DNA of 18,771 nt from an uncultured Oscillospiraceae bacterium (lineage in GTDB: Bacteria; Bacillota; Clostridia; Oscillospirales; Ruminococcaceae), in assembly GCA_910589145.1 (NCBI GenBank), contig CAJUSD010000050.1:1-18771 (forward strand), in the 5' to 3' direction. The translations under genes and the position numbers were made by a program. The notes under the pieces are model-generated. The model was given only the letters and a program-made list of their open reading frames with translations. It had not been told where the DNA came from and did not search any database. Shown here piece after piece: positions 8,353-15,504 of this stretch (the stretch's first letter is position 1; each line of letters opens with the position of its first letter).

Positions 8353-9489
8353 TTAATCTTCATACATTCCTTTGGCAAGGAGTTTCTTTTCTTCCATCAG
8401 GATTTTTCCCTTTGCAACCACCCATTCGATTTCCAGGTTTTCTCCGAGAATTAAAAGATCTGCGTCGCTTTCTGGCTTCAGGCACCCCTTTTTGGGGTAA
8501 ACCTCCAGTGCCTTGGCAATATTTTCCGTTCCCAGGCACAACGCTTTTTCAAACGGAACCCCCTGTTCCTGATGTAATGCCAATACGGTTTCATAAAGCG
8601 TTGACATTTTCGCTGCGGCGATGCCTTCCAATTCCCAGTTCGGTCCCCATTTCGGCATACTGCCGTTGGAATCGGAACTTAGTGTAATCCGGTCAAAAGG
8701 CGATTGGTCAATCGCTTCTTTTATCCTTTCCGCCGACTGGCTGGGATTTTCCCCGCTGGTGAAATCAATATACCCTCCCAGCTTTGCAAACTCAACTGCC
8801 GCTTCCACATTTCTTCCAAGATGGGTTGGGCGGAAGTGTTTTGGAGGGATAGGGGTCGTTTTAATGATATCAACCACCATATCCAGTTTTGCCTTGTCAG
8901 CTCCAGTATGTAGGTGGACATAGCCCGGTTTGCCGGAAACAAGCCCTGCAATCCTCGCCTCTGATGCTAAACGGATTAATTCCTCTTTGGTTACATTGGA
9001 GGAACGGTGATCCGATATGGCAAGTTTTACGCCAATACATTCATTTACAAAAATAATATCGTTGCCGACGCTTCCGGTCAGGGTGGGAGACGGGTATTCA
9101 TATGCCCCCGTCAAACAGTAGGCTGTAATGCCTTCTTCATTTAGAGCTTTGGTTTTTGCAAAAAGGTTCTCTACACTGCGGGTTCTGGAATCTGTTCCAA
9201 GCAATCCAACTAATGTTGTAACCCCAGCCTTGATTACAGTGGAAAGCATTAGTTCAGGGACACGGGATGCAAACCCACTTTCGCCGCCGCCCCCTGTGAC
9301 ATGGACATGCTGGTCAATGAGTCCAGGGATTACTTTCCGCCCCTTTACATCTATGACTTTTGTACCGGGATAGGCAAAGTCAATTTTAGGCTGTATGTCT
9401 GCAATCTGGCTGCCGCTGAACAGTATGTCCTGTAAACCAAGGGGATTTGGTGCGTACAGGTCAGCATTTTTTATTAGGGTAAATATGAT
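8353..9489 (-). CDS. iadA: Isoaspartyl dipeptidase-like amidohydrolase (M38), with non-canonical start
   Basis: The enzyme is a binuclear-metal amidohydrolase closely resembling E. coli IadA, which hydrolyses beta-aspartyl dipeptides. The first in-frame ATG is at 9249 and would give only 298 residues, deleting the first metal ligands. Reading upstream in frame recovers the missing N-terminus (LIKNADLYAP, then IDQHVHVTGGGGE). Counting from an ATC at 9487-9489, the protein has 378 residues, near the 390 of E. coli. The ligands are then H61 and H63, E70, K155 (in GVKLAISDHRS, the carboxylated lysine), H194, H223 and D273 (in LSSDSNGS). The frame opens after a TAA at 9505-9507 and contains no ATG, GTG or TTG before 9249. 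AGGAGG lies 5 nt from the ATC and 8 nt from an ATA. It is the first gene of the minus-strand cluster. Confidence 0.85.
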   Translation of the reverse strand: MIFTLIKNADLYAPNPLGLQDILFSGSQIADIQPKIDFAYPGTKVIDVKGRKVIPGLIDQHVHVTGGGGESGFASRVPELMLSTVIKAGVTTLVGLLGTDSRTRSVENLFAKTKALNEEGITAYCLTGAYEYPSPTLTGSVGNDIIFVNECIGVKLAISDHRSSNVTKEELIRLASEARIAGLVSGKPGYVHLHTGADKAKLDMVVDIIKTTPIPPKHFRPTHLGRNVEAAVEFAKLGGYIDFTSGENPSQSAERIKEAIDQSPFDRITLSSDSNGSMPKWGPNWELEGIAAAKMSTLYETVLALHQEQGVPFEKALCLGTENIAKALEVYPKKGCLKPESDADLLILGENLEIEWVVAKGKILMEEKKLLAKGMYED

Positions 9490-9540
9490 GGCATCCTCCT
9501 TTCTTTACTGCCCCGAAATGTCAGGGAAAGCTTTATGGGT

Positions 9541-9549
9541 ATTATATCA
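9541..9549 (-). promoter_or_regulatory. Extended -10 promoter of the minus-strand five-gene cluster
   Basis: On the minus strand this reads TGATATAAT, a consensus -10 with TGn extension. The -35 position (about 9564-9569) is poor. Transcription would start near 9534 and give a leader of about 45 nt before the amidohydrolase gene. Confidence 0.6.
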
Positions 9550-9601
9550 TATTTTTGGGAATTCGGGGAATGATTTGATAAATTTTCATAAAATTTGTAT
9601 T

Positions 9602-9621
9602 TGAACAATTGAAATTGCTCA
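9602..9621. promoter_or_regulatory. Candidate operator: 20-bp imperfect palindrome
   Basis: TGAACAATT and AATTGCTCA are reverse complements around a GA centre with one mismatched pair. The palindrome lies roughly mid-way between the divergent promoters of the amidohydrolase cluster and the GntR-type regulator, where a FadR-type dimer would be expected to bind. Assignment to that regulator is inference from position. Confidence 0.4.
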
Positions 9622-9673
9622 TTCCAGGTTTTGTTCCCATACCTGCTTTTACATCAAACGTACATTTAAGATA

Positions 9674-9702
9674 TTGCATTTTTTATACATATCAATTATA
9701 AT
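9674..9702 (+). promoter_or_regulatory. Promoter of the GntR-family regulator
   Basis: A perfect TATAAT lies at 9697-9702, with TTGCAT 17 nt upstream at 9674-9679. The leader would be about 30 nt. Confidence 0.55.
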
Positions 9703-9737
9703 AATAGTCAGACTTCAAGGATAGGAACGGATAAACT

Positions 9738-10433
9738 ATGGAAAAAGAAAAACGTTTGTCTGACAGTGTAGCGGACGAGATATTAAATATGATAACCATT
9801 GAAAAGAGGTTTAAGCCCGGCGATAAGCTCCCCAATGAAAACGAATTGTCCACCACCCTGCAAATCAGCCGGACAACGCTTCGGGAAGCCATCCGGATAC
9901 TGGCGACAAACGGGATACTGGAAATCCAAAGGGGCAGAGGAACTTTTGTCGCATCCCAGCTGGATGTTGCGGATAATGTCATCCTGGAACCTCTTGCTGC
10001 CGCCAGAGATAAAATGACCGCTAAAGATTTATATGAAATGCGGCTTATTTTTGAACCGGAAGCCGCATATTTAGCCGCTTTACGTGCCAATGAGCGCGAA
10101 CGCCGGCGTATTGCCGATCTGGGCAGGCAGGTAGAAGCTAAACTTTTAACTGGTGAAAACCGCGCCAACGAAGAACAGGCGTTTCACAAGTCTATTGCTA
10201 AGGCAACCCATAACGAATTTATGCGCCAGCTTATGCCGGTAATATACAAGGCGATTGATAAAGGCATACTGCTTTCGGAAAACAACAGCCAGGTTGCCCA
10301 AGATACCCTTTCAGATCACAGGATGATTGTAAATTTCCTGAAGGCCGGCAATGCGGAAGGCGCCAAATGTGCCATGAAAATCCATATTCTTCATGCTATG
10401 CAGAATTTAGGTCTGGAAACAGATTTGAAATAA
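9738..10433 (+). CDS. GntR-family transcriptional regulator, FadR subfamily (FCD domain)
   Basis: This 231-residue DNA-binding regulator has a winged helix-turn-helix at about residues 8-73. Its signature elements are PGDKLPNENELS, SRTTLREAIRILATNGILE and RGRGTFV. An all-helical FCD ligand domain follows from about 95 to 222. H150 (in AFHKSIA), H194 (in SDHRMIV) and H216 are placed like the metal-binding histidines of FCD proteins, which usually sense organic or sugar acids. The ribosome binding site is weak (AGGA-AGG-like, 8-15 nt upstream). The gene is divergent from the amidohydrolase/beta-mannosidase cluster across a 248-bp control region, the classical position of a local repressor. It is also next to the GH140 gene, with the two facing each other across a terminator. 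It probably controls the minus-strand cluster; control of the apiose-type genes is possible but not shown. Confidence 0.9.
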   Translation: MEKEKRLSDSVADEILNMITIEKRFKPGDKLPNENELSTTLQISRTTLREAIRILATNGILEIQRGRGTFVASQLDVADNVILEPLAAARDKMTAKDLYEMRLIFEPEAAYLAALRANERERRRIADLGRQVEAKLLTGENRANEEQAFHKSIAKATHNEFMRQLMPVIYKAIDKGILLSENNSQVAQDTLSDHRMIVNFLKAGNAEGAKCAMKIHILHAMQNLGLETDLK

Positions 10434-10450
10434 TTTGAATTGCAAAGTGG

Positions 10451-10490
10451 AAAACGGCTGTTGCAGCAGATTGCAGCAGCCGTTTTCTTT
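10451..10490. terminator. Bidirectional terminator between the GntR regulator and the GH140 gene
   Basis: A 15-bp stem (10451-10465 with 10472-10486) contains one G-T wobble and has a 6-nt loop. Its outer ends are AAAA and TTTT, with further T residues on the plus side, so it can serve both convergent genes. Confidence 0.88.
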
Positions 10491-10559
10491 TGTTCAGCGG
10501 TATGCTATTTCTGTTTATCCTTGTCCATGACACTCGAAAACCTATGCATCAATCGTACA

Positions 10560-11909
10560 TTAATCTATATACGAAGCTTTTTCATCACATAATACCAAAA
10601 CAGCGTCATTATGCCCCTGTGCTCTTTTTGCAGGCGCAAAAGTATGTATCCCATGATTTTCAAAAACTCCGGCAAAACTAAAGCTTCCATTTGCCGGGTC
10701 CATCCACCAGGCTTTTATTTTCTCCCCATCAATCATCCCAAGCTTAACGTCAAAAGACCTGCCAGAATAATCATAAAAAATAGCGAAATCCTTGCCAGCA
10801 AAAGCGGAAATCCTTAAATATTTTTCCCCTTCAAATCCCTCAAGCATTTGCTGGCAAGGACCCCCTGTCCAATAAGGGAATTTCTCCATCAAATGTTTCA
10901 AAAGGACAACCTGCCCCGAACCTGGATGATGAATTGCCTCGTCCCAATTACAGCCTGCGCCATAATTCGCCTTATAGCAGGGTTTTAAAAACTGCATAAC
11001 CGCATTGCTCCCATAAGTAAATCCACATGCTCCCGCCAAGACAGACCACCAGGCATACCGCCTTACATCGTAATCCTGCCAAAAGCCTTCTTTGGGGTCA
11101 TGAAGCCCCTGGGGGATTTGCTCATAAGATGGTTCCGCATCCAAAGTAGGGCGGAGATTCTCTTGTCTGTGGTCTCTAAGCACATACCTCCAGTTATCTT
11201 CCCCAAACCATTCATCAGCTTTAGAAAGGTCGTCCCAGCTTTTTAAATCCCGCTGGTCGTATCTCCTATGGCCGGACTGGAACATATGGATATCCAGCCA
11301 GTCCCTGTCGCTGAACCATTGTGAAGACGATGTTCTTCCAAAGGGATGATAGCACATTAATCTTTCCGGGTTATACTTTTTCAGAATAGACGCCATTGCA
11401 TCCCAAACTTCCGGGTGAACATCCCCGCGTATATCCCCGCCCATAATCCAAATGATGTTGGGCGAATTTTGATACCTCTGTCCTAAAAACTCCGCATATG
11501 CCGTTACATTATTCATATTCAAGGCTTCAGATTTTACCATACTCCCCCATACGGGAAGAATCCCCATATACAGCCCCAGTTCTTCCGCAGTATGGATAAT
11601 GTAATCTGCATGATCCCAAAAGGAATACTCCCCCGCTGTCTCCGGCTTTGTAAAATCCCTGTCGCCTTCCAGAGCATGATTTCCATAATGGTCAACCAAA
11701 GGGATAGTATGAACAAAATCAGTTTGAATCACATTAAACCCTTTATCTGCGCGGTTTTTCAGATAGACATAAGCATCCTCCCGGCTGGAACGCTGAATCA
11801 GCAGCCACGCTGTATCACCCATCCAGTAAAAGGGGGCATCCCCCGCCTTTAGGTACTTTCTGTTTTCCGATAGATGCAAAGGGCCATTCTGCCAATACTT
11901 ATGTGTCAT
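10560..11909 (-). CDS. GH140/DUF4038-type glycoside hydrolase, candidate apiosidase
   Basis: This 449-residue TIM-barrel enzyme has the DUF4038 layout (FYWMGDTAWLLIQR near 27-40, KGFNVIQTD near 56-64), followed from about 365 by a short beta-sandwich domain like the putative collagen-binding domain of the family. GH140 founders remove apiose from rhamnogalacturonan-II. By alignment in mind, D159 (in WIMGGDIRGD) fits the acid/base and E259 (in TLDAEPSYE) the nucleophile. No signal peptide is visible, so the enzyme would act inside the cell on imported apiosides. AGGAGG lies 8 nt before the ATG. The gene is divergent from a transketolase-kinase-isomerase operon, which is the strongest hint for apiose as the released sugar. 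DUF4038 proteins also include other activities, so the family call is firmer than the substrate. Confidence 0.82.
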   Translation of the reverse strand: MTHKYWQNGPLHLSENRKYLKAGDAPFYWMGDTAWLLIQRSSREDAYVYLKNRADKGFNVIQTDFVHTIPLVDHYGNHALEGDRDFTKPETAGEYSFWDHADYIIHTAEELGLYMGILPVWGSMVKSEALNMNNVTAYAEFLGQRYQNSPNIIWIMGGDIRGDVHPEVWDAMASILKKYNPERLMCYHPFGRTSSSQWFSDRDWLDIHMFQSGHRRYDQRDLKSWDDLSKADEWFGEDNWRYVLRDHRQENLRPTLDAEPSYEQIPQGLHDPKEGFWQDYDVRRYAWWSVLAGACGFTYGSNAVMQFLKPCYKANYGAGCNWDEAIHHPGSGQVVLLKHLMEKFPYWTGGPCQQMLEGFEGEKYLRISAFAGKDFAIFYDYSGRSFDVKLGMIDGEKIKAWWMDPANGSFSFAGVFENHGIHTFAPAKRAQGHNDAVLVLCDEKASYID

Positions 11910-11983
11910 TTCTGAAACCTCCTAAAAAATTTAATTATATTTAGCAAAGTGGATTTTTTATAGAAAATTGAACTTCCTTTTTT

Positions 11984-12011
11984 ATTATATCAAACCAATG
12001 GGCAAAGTCAA
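11984..12011 (-). promoter_or_regulatory. Promoter of the GH140 gene
   Basis: On the minus strand, TTGACT (12006-12011) is followed after 16 nt by TATAAT (11984-11989), preceded by TGA to give an extended -10. This is one of the best promoters in the window. The leader would be about 68 nt. Confidence 0.75.
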
Positions 12012-12028
12012 CAAGCAGGGCTGTTTTC

Positions 12029-12115
12029 ATTTAAAATATTAATAGAATATGGAGAAAAACCTTGACGCTAGCCGCATTTTTATGTTACTATATGGTAAGT
12101 AAGATTTAAAATATT
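12029..12115. repeat. Direct repeats of a 12-mer flanking the transketolase promoter
   Basis: ATTTAAAATATT occurs at 12029-12040 and again at 12104-12115, 75 bp apart. One copy lies upstream of the -35 element of the plus-strand operon and the other just beyond its start site. TAGCCG is also repeated at about 12069 and 12116. The arrangement could be a pair of regulator sites, but the 12-mer is AT-only and may be chance. Confidence 0.35.
12062..12091 (+). promoter_or_regulatory. Promoter of the transketolase-kinase-isomerase operon
   Basis: TTGACG (12062-12067) is followed after 18 nt by TACTAT (12086-12091). Transcription should begin near 12098, giving a leader of about 60 nt that contains a small GCCG/CGGC hairpin at about 12117-12133. 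Confidence 0.65.
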
Positions 12116-12159
12116 TAGCCGTTTTTAGCGGCACAATTTTGAACGTTGGAGGGGCTTCT

Positions 12160-12999
12160 ATGAATAATGAATCTGTCCGCTTTCTGGAAGAACAGGCTGC
12201 CAGAAGGCGTATTGACATTTTAAACCTGATTTATAAGGCAAAAACCGGTCATATCGGAGGCAGCTTGTCCAGCATTGACATACTTACTGCCCTCTACTAC
12301 CATATCATGGATGTGGACAAGATAAAAGCGGGAGATCCTGAGCGGGATCGTTTTGTTTTAAGCAAGGGCCACAGCGTGGAAGGTTTCTATTCCATCTTGG
12401 CAGACAAAGGTTTTTTCCCAAAGGAAGAACTAAGTACATATGCACAGTTCCATACCCGCCTTGCCTGCCATCCAACCAGTAAAATTCCCGGTGTGGAAAT
12501 CAGCACCGGTTCTTTAGGGCATGGACTCCCTGTGGCTGTTGGTATGGCAATCGCTTTGAAACGGGATAACCGGAAATCCCATGTTTATGTTGTTATGGGT
12601 GACGGCGAACAGGGTGAAGGTTCCGTTTGGGAAGCGGCTATGGCGGGCCCTGCCTATCAATTGGATAATCTTACCGCTGTTGTAGACAGGAACCATTTGC
12701 AGATCAGCGGAAATACTGAAAGTGTTATGTGCCTGGAGCCTCTTGCGGACAGATACCGCTCCTTTGGATGGAACGTGGTTTGCATAAATGGAAACGATTT
12801 TGAGGAAATTATTCCCGCACTTTTGACGAGGGTTCCCGGGAAACCAACTGCTGTTATTTCCGATACAGTAAAGGGAAAAGGTATTTCGTTTATGGAAAAT
12901 CAGGCTGCATGGCATCATAAGGTTCCAACAGAGGAACAGTATCAACAGGCTATGGAAGAATTGCTGCAAAAGGCGTACCTAAAACAGAAAGCCATATAA
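12160..12999 (+). CDS. Transketolase N-terminal (thiamine diphosphate-binding) subunit
   Basis: This 279-residue half of a split transketolase carries the diphosphate-binding domain. GHIGGSLS (30-37), SKGHS (68-72), STGSLGHGLP (115-124) and the thiamine diphosphate/Mg motif from GDGEQGEG (147-154) to VVDRN (about 174-178) are all present. The frame runs back to a TTG at 12139, but GGAGGGG lies inside that extension and 5 nt before the ATG at 12160, so the ATG is the start. It is followed 22 nt later by the C-terminal half. Split transketolases also occur in dedicated sugar pathways, including apulose-4-phosphate transketolase (AptA/AptB). The isomerase and kinase downstream and the divergent GH140 gene suggest a specialised substrate here rather than the general pentose phosphate enzyme. 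Confidence 0.9.
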   Translation: MNNESVRFLEEQAARRRIDILNLIYKAKTGHIGGSLSSIDILTALYYHIMDVDKIKAGDPERDRFVLSKGHSVEGFYSILADKGFFPKEELSTYAQFHTRLACHPTSKIPGVEISTGSLGHGLPVAVGMAIALKRDNRKSHVYVVMGDGEQGEGSVWEAAMAGPAYQLDNLTAVVDRNHLQISGNTESVMCLEPLADRYRSFGWNVVCINGNDFEEIIPALLTRVPGKPTAVISDTVKGKGISFMENQAAWHHKVPTEEQYQQAMEELLQKAYLKQKAI

Positions 13000-13021
13000 A
13001 AGCTTAGGAGGGGTCTATTTT

Positions 13022-13963
13022 ATGAAAACAGAAACAAAAGGTTCCTGCCGAAAAGCGTTTACCAGTACATTAAACGCTCTGGCTTATCAATATCCTGACA
13101 TTAACGCAGTCACTACTGATGCAAGAGGTTCTGTAACCTTAGAGCAGTTTGCCCAGCAGCATCCAGAACAGTTTGTAGAAATGGGCATTGCCGAACAGGA
13201 CGCGGTTTCTGTCTCCGCAGGCATGGCGCTGACAGGAAAAAATGTATTTGTCTGCGGCCCTGCCTGTTTTCTAACAACACGCAGCCTGGAACAGGTCAAA
13301 GTCGATGTAGCTTATAATAAAACCAATGTAAAAGTGGTAGGAGTCAGCGGCGGATTAAGCTATGGGCCCCTTGGCGCAACCCATACTACTGTTACCGATA
13401 TTGCACAAATCAGATGTATTTTTAATATGACAGTTCTTCTTCCGGCGGATGCTGTTCAAACAGAAGCAATCACCCAACAGCTTGCCCAGTTCCAAGGCCC
13501 TGTTTATATGCGTATGGGACGCGGGGATGTATACGATGTGTACCCCAAAGGGGAAGAATTTACCATTGGAAAAGCGAAACAGCTTCGGGACGGTTCTGAT
13601 TTGACGATCATTTCCTGCGGTGAAATGGTCTGGTATGCTGTCCATGCTGCAGAAAAGTTAGAACAGGACGGAATCCATGCAAGGGTGCTGGATATGTTTA
13701 CAATAAAGCCCATTGACCGGGAGGCTGTCCTGAAGGCAGCCCGTGAAACCGGACATATCCTGACTGTCGAGGAACACAGTGTTTACGGCGGCCTTGGCGG
13801 TGCAGTGGCTGAAATTCTCAGCCAGGAATTCCCCACCCCTATGAAAATAATGGGACTGCCTGACGAGGATATTATACTGGGGAATTCCGGCGAATTATTT
13901 ACTTATTATGGCATTGATGGGGACGGGATTTATAAGGGTGCACGGGAACTTCTGAAAAAGTAA
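13022..13963 (+). CDS. Transketolase C-terminal (pyrimidine-binding) subunit
   Basis: This 313-residue partner of the preceding gene carries the pyrimidine-binding and C-terminal regulatory domains. FVEMGIAEQDAV supplies the invariant glutamate (E58) that activates thiamine. GGLSYGPLGATHT (about 109-121) supplies the substrate-side histidine region. VEEHSVYGGLGGAVAE marks the C-terminal domain. AGGAGGGG lies before the ATG. The two halves would form an alpha2-beta2 transketolase in the cytoplasm. If the apiose reading is right, the reaction is apulose-4-phosphate plus glyceraldehyde-3-phosphate giving xylulose-5-phosphate and dihydroxyacetone phosphate (EC 2.2.1.13). A DXP synthase identity is unlikely because of the split form and the shorter length. 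Confidence 0.9.
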   Translation: MKTETKGSCRKAFTSTLNALAYQYPDINAVTTDARGSVTLEQFAQQHPEQFVEMGIAEQDAVSVSAGMALTGKNVFVCGPACFLTTRSLEQVKVDVAYNKTNVKVVGVSGGLSYGPLGATHTTVTDIAQIRCIFNMTVLLPADAVQTEAITQQLAQFQGPVYMRMGRGDVYDVYPKGEEFTIGKAKQLRDGSDLTIISCGEMVWYAVHAAEKLEQDGIHARVLDMFTIKPIDREAVLKAARETGHILTVEEHSVYGGLGGAVAEILSQEFPTPMKIMGLPDEDIILGNSGELFTYYGIDGDGIYKGARELLKK

Positions 13964-13997
13964 AAACGTTTTCCTATCAAAAACAGGAGGGGATTTT

Positions 13998-15479
13998 TTG
14001 AAATATATACTGTCGATTGACCAAAGCACCTCTGGAACAAAGGCGCTTATCTTTGACGAAACTTCCCGGCTTGTGGGGCGCGCCGACCTTCCTCATCGCC
14101 AGATTATTCATGATAACGGCTATGTGGAACATGACGGCATGGAAATTTACCAAAATGTCATTGGGAGCGCAAAAAAAGTTTTGGAACAAACTGGGGTTTC
14201 ACTGTCAAAAGTTGCAGCAGTGGGAATCAGCAACCAAAGGGAAACCGCCGTTATGTGGGATAAAACCAGCGGCCAGCCGGTCTATAACGCCATTGTTTGG
14301 CAGTGCGCCAGAGGAGAAGGAATCTGCCGCCAGCTGGAGGACCAGAACCCCAATTTTTCTAAAATGGTTCGGGAACATACGGGGCTGCACCTTTCCCCCT
14401 ACTTTTCTGCTGCGAAATTAAGCTGGATTGTTCAAAATGTGGATGGCGTAAAGGAAAAAATGCAGGATGGAAAAATCTGTTCCTCCACCATTGACGGATG
14501 GCTTGTATGGAAGCTTACAAATGGAAAATCTTTTCGGACGGATTATTCCAATGCTTCGCGCACACAGCTTTTTAATATCCATACTCTGGAATGGGATGCT
14601 GATATCTGCCGCGCTTTTGATATAAATCCTTCGGCACTGCCTGAAGTATGTTTTTCAGACAGCCTTTTCGGTGAAACGGACTTTGAAGGGCTTTTTGACC
14701 GGAAAATCCCTATTTTCTCTGTCTTAGGGGATTCCCACGCTGCCCTTTTTGGACAGGACTGCACCGAGGCGGGTTCCGGCAAGGCTACATATGGTACGGG
14801 ATCCTCTGTTATGATCCATGTGGGAGACAAACCTGTTTTTTCCCAAAAGGGCTTGGTCAGTTCCATTGCCTGGGGTATGAACAAAAAGGTAAACTATGTC
14901 CTGGAAGGGAATATTAATTATACTGGTGCAATTATAAAGTGGCTTGCAGAAGATATTGAATTAATTTCTTCTTCCAAAGAATCCGGTAAAATTGCCGCTT
15001 CTATCCCTTCTACAGACGGCGTTTACCTTGTGCCTGCATTTTCCGGCCTGGGAGCGCCTTATTGGAATTCCGACTGCCGCGCTGTTTTATGCGGCATGAA
15101 CCGCACTACCAAAAAAGCACATATTGTCCGCGCCGCTGAAGAAGCGATTGCTTATCAGATTGCCGATATTCTCTCCATTGTCACAAACGATGACAAAGTT
15201 CCTCTAAAAAAACTTAACTGTGACGGCGGGCCTACCAGAGATTCCTTTTTGATGCAGTTCCAGGCAGATATGATTCGGATTCCTCTGGCTGTCCCGGAAA
15301 TTGAAGAACTTTCCGGTGCAGGGGCTGCTTATGCGGCTGGGATTTCCGCCGGATTATTCGATTGGGAGGAAATACGCAGGCACAGGACTATTACAGAATT
15401 CCATCCAAAAATGGCGCTGGAACAGCGGAACCGGCTTTATAACGGCTGGAAACAGGCCGTTGCCTCTATCTTAAAGTGA
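13998..15479 (+). CDS. FGGY-family sugar kinase, GlpK-like, candidate apulose kinase
   Basis: This 493-residue ATP-dependent kinase has two actin-like domains. It resembles glycerol kinase strongly: IDQSTSGTKA (7-16), GYVEHDGMEIYQ (41-52), SNQRET (78-83), NAIVWQ (97-102), NASRTQLFNIHTLEWD (185-200), the catalytic-base stretch GDSHAALFGQ (D245) and SGLGAPYW. Differences from E. coli GlpK include GDSHA for GDQQA, YGTGSSV for YGTGCFM, a second DQST for DQGT, and a shortened loop where GlpK binds fructose-1,6-bisphosphate. These suggest a different polyol-like or ketose substrate and no such allostery. The start is TTG, with AGGAGGGG 6-7 nt upstream. Position between transketolase and isomerase genes argues for a ketose kinase, and apulose fits because its branched end is glycerol-like. 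Glycerol kinase remains the fallback. Confidence 0.85.
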   Translation: MKYILSIDQSTSGTKALIFDETSRLVGRADLPHRQIIHDNGYVEHDGMEIYQNVIGSAKKVLEQTGVSLSKVAAVGISNQRETAVMWDKTSGQPVYNAIVWQCARGEGICRQLEDQNPNFSKMVREHTGLHLSPYFSAAKLSWIVQNVDGVKEKMQDGKICSSTIDGWLVWKLTNGKSFRTDYSNASRTQLFNIHTLEWDADICRAFDINPSALPEVCFSDSLFGETDFEGLFDRKIPIFSVLGDSHAALFGQDCTEAGSGKATYGTGSSVMIHVGDKPVFSQKGLVSSIAWGMNKKVNYVLEGNINYTGAIIKWLAEDIELISSSKESGKIAASIPSTDGVYLVPAFSGLGAPYWNSDCRAVLCGMNRTTKKAHIVRAAEEAIAYQIADILSIVTNDDKVPLKKLNCDGGPTRDSFLMQFQADMIRIPLAVPEIEELSGAGAAYAAGISAGLFDWEEIRRHRTITEFHPKMALEQRNRLYNGWKQAVASILK

Positions 15480-15504
15480 TTATAATATAAGGAGTGCATT
15501 ATAA

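Noticed and set aside
9492..9494. The ATG next to the Shine-Dalgarno of the iadA-like gene as its start.
   Set aside because: It is out of frame with the protein, directly abuts the Shine-Dalgarno and reaches a stop after six codons.
12139..12159. A TTG at 12139 as the start of the transketolase N-terminal subunit.
   Set aside because: The extension contains the GGAGGGG ribosome binding site of the ATG at 12160.
13998..15479. A plain housekeeping glycerol kinase.
   Set aside because: There is no glycerol facilitator or glycerol-3-phosphate dehydrogenase nearby, several substrate-region residues differ, and it is embedded between transketolase and isomerase genes. It is kept only as the fallback.
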